From Spirochaetales bacterium (GTDB lineage: Bacteria; Spirochaetota; Spirochaetia; DSM-27196; PWMO01): 7,793 nucleotides of DNA. Position 1 is the stretch's first letter, and every line of letters starts with the position of its first letter. A program made the position numbers and the translations under genes. Below are positions 6,926-7,793 of this stretch, one piece after another. The stretch is taken from NCBI GenBank assembly GCA_007123465.1, contig SKLB01000231.1, positions 1-7,793 of the forward strand, given 5' to 3'. The notes below the pieces were generated by a model. That model was not told the DNA's origin. It saw only the letters and a program-made list of their open reading frames with translations, and made no database searches.

Positions 6926-6941
6926 TGGCACACCTCTTGCA
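6926..6941 (+). promoter_or_regulatory. Sigma-54 (RpoN) -24/-12 promoter
   Basis: TGGCACACCTCTTGCA fits the consensus TGGCAC-R-N4-TTGCW at every specified position. The GG (6927-6928) and GC (6939-6940) are at the required -24 and -12 distance. Transcription is predicted to start near 6952, giving a 39-nt leader with a strong ribosome site before the ATG at 6991. It lies in a true intergenic gap, on the correct strand, directly upstream of an open reading frame. RpoN promoters need an ATP-driven activator, so expression of the downstream gene would be conditional. No activator site was identified. Confidence 0.78.
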
Positions 6942-6972
6942 CAGCACATACCCCTGCTGAACACCAATACAC

Positions 6973-6984
6973 GGAGGTGAGGAG
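6973..6984 (+). promoter_or_regulatory. Strong double Shine-Dalgarno sequence before the sigma-like gene
   Basis: GGAGGTGAGGAG contains an 8-base match to the 16S anti-Shine-Dalgarno complement (GGAGGTGA) and a second AGGAG that ends 6 nt before the ATG at 6991. It fixes the start codon and implies efficient translation once the gene is transcribed. Confidence 0.75.
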
Positions 6985-6990
6985 CGTGCG

Positions 6991-7793
6991 ATGGACGATT
7001 TGACGCGCCGGGTGGTTCGCTATCAGATTTCAGGAACAGATTTTGCGATGGTCTATGCGCAGATCACGACCATCGTCTATCGCTTCCCGCAGCGCAACAG
7101 CCGCTGTACCGAGGACGATTGCGGAGATTTTCTGCTCTTCTTCCAGGCACGGATCAACACCGTTGTCAAACGCTTCTGCTACCGCGGGATCTCGTTCGAG
7201 GCGTATCTGCTGGCCAACCTGAAATGGCAGCTGCGCACCTACCTGCGCCGTCGTGACCACTCCTGCGAGCGTGTTCGCGTAGCGCTGCGCCCGCTGCTCT
7301 GGACCGACACCGTATTGCGCGAAGATACCGGATTGACGCTGCACCAGGCTGCGCCGCCGTTTGCTGCACCGCTGGCGGCGCAAAAACCCCGGATCAGAAA
7401 TCCACGTTCCGAGACCGACCGGCGCCGCTTACTGATCATTGTACTCAAAGCGTGCCTCTACGTACGCGAAGCCGAGCTGCCGCTGATTGCACTTGCACTG
7501 AGCTGCGACACACAATGGCTGCGCGAGTGCTGGCTGCGGTTGCGGTTGCGCCTTATCTGCCGCCGCTCACGCAGCGAGGAGCTGGTTACCAGGCGCAACC
7601 GACTCTATGTGACCGTATACGGCATCCACCATCAGCTATCCGAGTGCAGCGACGAGGAGAATCACAGCCGGCTGTACCGGGAGCTGCAGCTGCTGCAGCA
7701 GCGCCTCGCACGGGTGCGTTGCCAGCTATCGCGAGTGCCGCACGCGCCCACCAACCTCGAGATATCGGAGGTTACCGGAATACCAAAGGGGAC
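6991..7793 (+). CDS. Divergent sigma-factor-like regulatory protein (3' partial)
   Basis: The frame stays open for 267 codons from ATG 6991 to the window edge. Two parts recall sigma-70 family proteins. Residues 41-88 (EDDCGDFLLFFQARI, then ISFEAYLLANLKWQLRTYLR) resemble region 2, with an acidic start, a conserved-looking F-x-A-Y-L and a basic end. Residues 253-267 (PTNLEISEVTGIPKG) resemble the region 4 helix-turn-helix that usually continues as T-V; it is cut off by the window. The part between them is much longer than in ECF sigma factors. It is arginine-rich, with a possible second helix-turn-helix near residues 161-188 and a possible coiled coil near 221-246. About ten Cys are scattered along it. 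There is no signal peptide, so it is probably cytoplasmic. The start is supported by a strong ribosome site and a sigma-54 promoter. Alternatives are an anti-sigma-like or other DNA-binding regulator. That a protein is encoded is well supported; the sigma-like assignment is inference. Confidence 0.6.
   Translation, partial: MDDLTRRVVRYQISGTDFAMVYAQITTIVYRFPQRNSRCTEDDCGDFLLFFQARINTVVKRFCYRGISFEAYLLANLKWQLRTYLRRRDHSCERVRVALRPLLWTDTVLREDTGLTLHQAAPPFAAPLAAQKPRIRNPRSETDRRRLLIIVLKACLYVREAELPLIALALSCDTQWLRECWLRLRLRLICRRSRSEELVTRRNRLYVTVYGIHHQLSECSDEENHSRLYRELQLLQQRLARVRCQLSRVPHAPTNLEISEVTGIPKG

Noticed and set aside
6270..6947. Long open frame on the - strand, 225 codons, opposite nrnA
   Set aside because: It lies mostly antisense to a gene with complete DHH and DHHA1 motifs, has no recognisable motif of its own, and its length is explained by the G+C-rich codon pattern of the + strand gene.
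1..7793. CRISPR array, tRNA, rRNA, insertion sequence or prophage genes
   Set aside because: No spaced direct repeats, cloverleaf-like segments, rRNA sequence, transposase or terminal inverted repeats were seen; the gaps between genes are all 130 nt or less.

Overview
The window is about 7.8 kb of roughly 60% G+C bacterial DNA in which every supported gene is on the + strand. It looks like chromosomal core sequence from a free-living, Spirochaeta-like spirochaete. That placement is an inference from protein flavour and from the unusual sigma-like protein at the right end; no rRNA or other marker is present to prove it.

Positions 1-4340 hold a proteolysis operon: clpP (5' end cut off by the window), clpX and lon. 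The genes overlap (clpP/clpX by 20 nt, clpX/lon by the 4-nt ATGA), so they are probably co-transcribed and translationally coupled. ClpP is the serine peptidase, ClpX its AAA+ unfoldase, and Lon an independent AAA+ protease. All catalytic and nucleotide-binding residues checked are present. Lon carries an extra low-complexity segment of about 75 residues between its ATPase and peptidase parts.

Positions 4341-5375 hold a 90-nt gap with a plausible extended -10 promoter, followed by an ornithine carbamoyltransferase gene. Positions 5376-6860 hold a likely second transcription unit. A housekeeping-type promoter surrounded by inverted repeats precedes a GTG-started gene for a small exported protein of unknown function, and 13 nt later a DHH/DHHA1 phosphoesterase of the NrnA (nanoRNase/pAp phosphatase) type.

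Positions 6861-7793 are the most interesting part. A 130-nt gap contains TGGCACACCTCTTGCA, a full match to the sigma-54 (RpoN) -24/-12 consensus with correct spacing. It points at an open reading frame that starts at 6991 with a strong Shine-Dalgarno sequence and runs off the window end. The encoded protein has an N-terminal stretch resembling sigma-70 region 2 and, at the cut end, a motif resembling the start of a region 4 helix-turn-helix, separated by a long arginine-rich middle. If both readings hold, this is a sigma-54-driven gene for a divergent sigma-like regulator, comparable in logic to the RpoN-RpoS cascade known in Borrelia.
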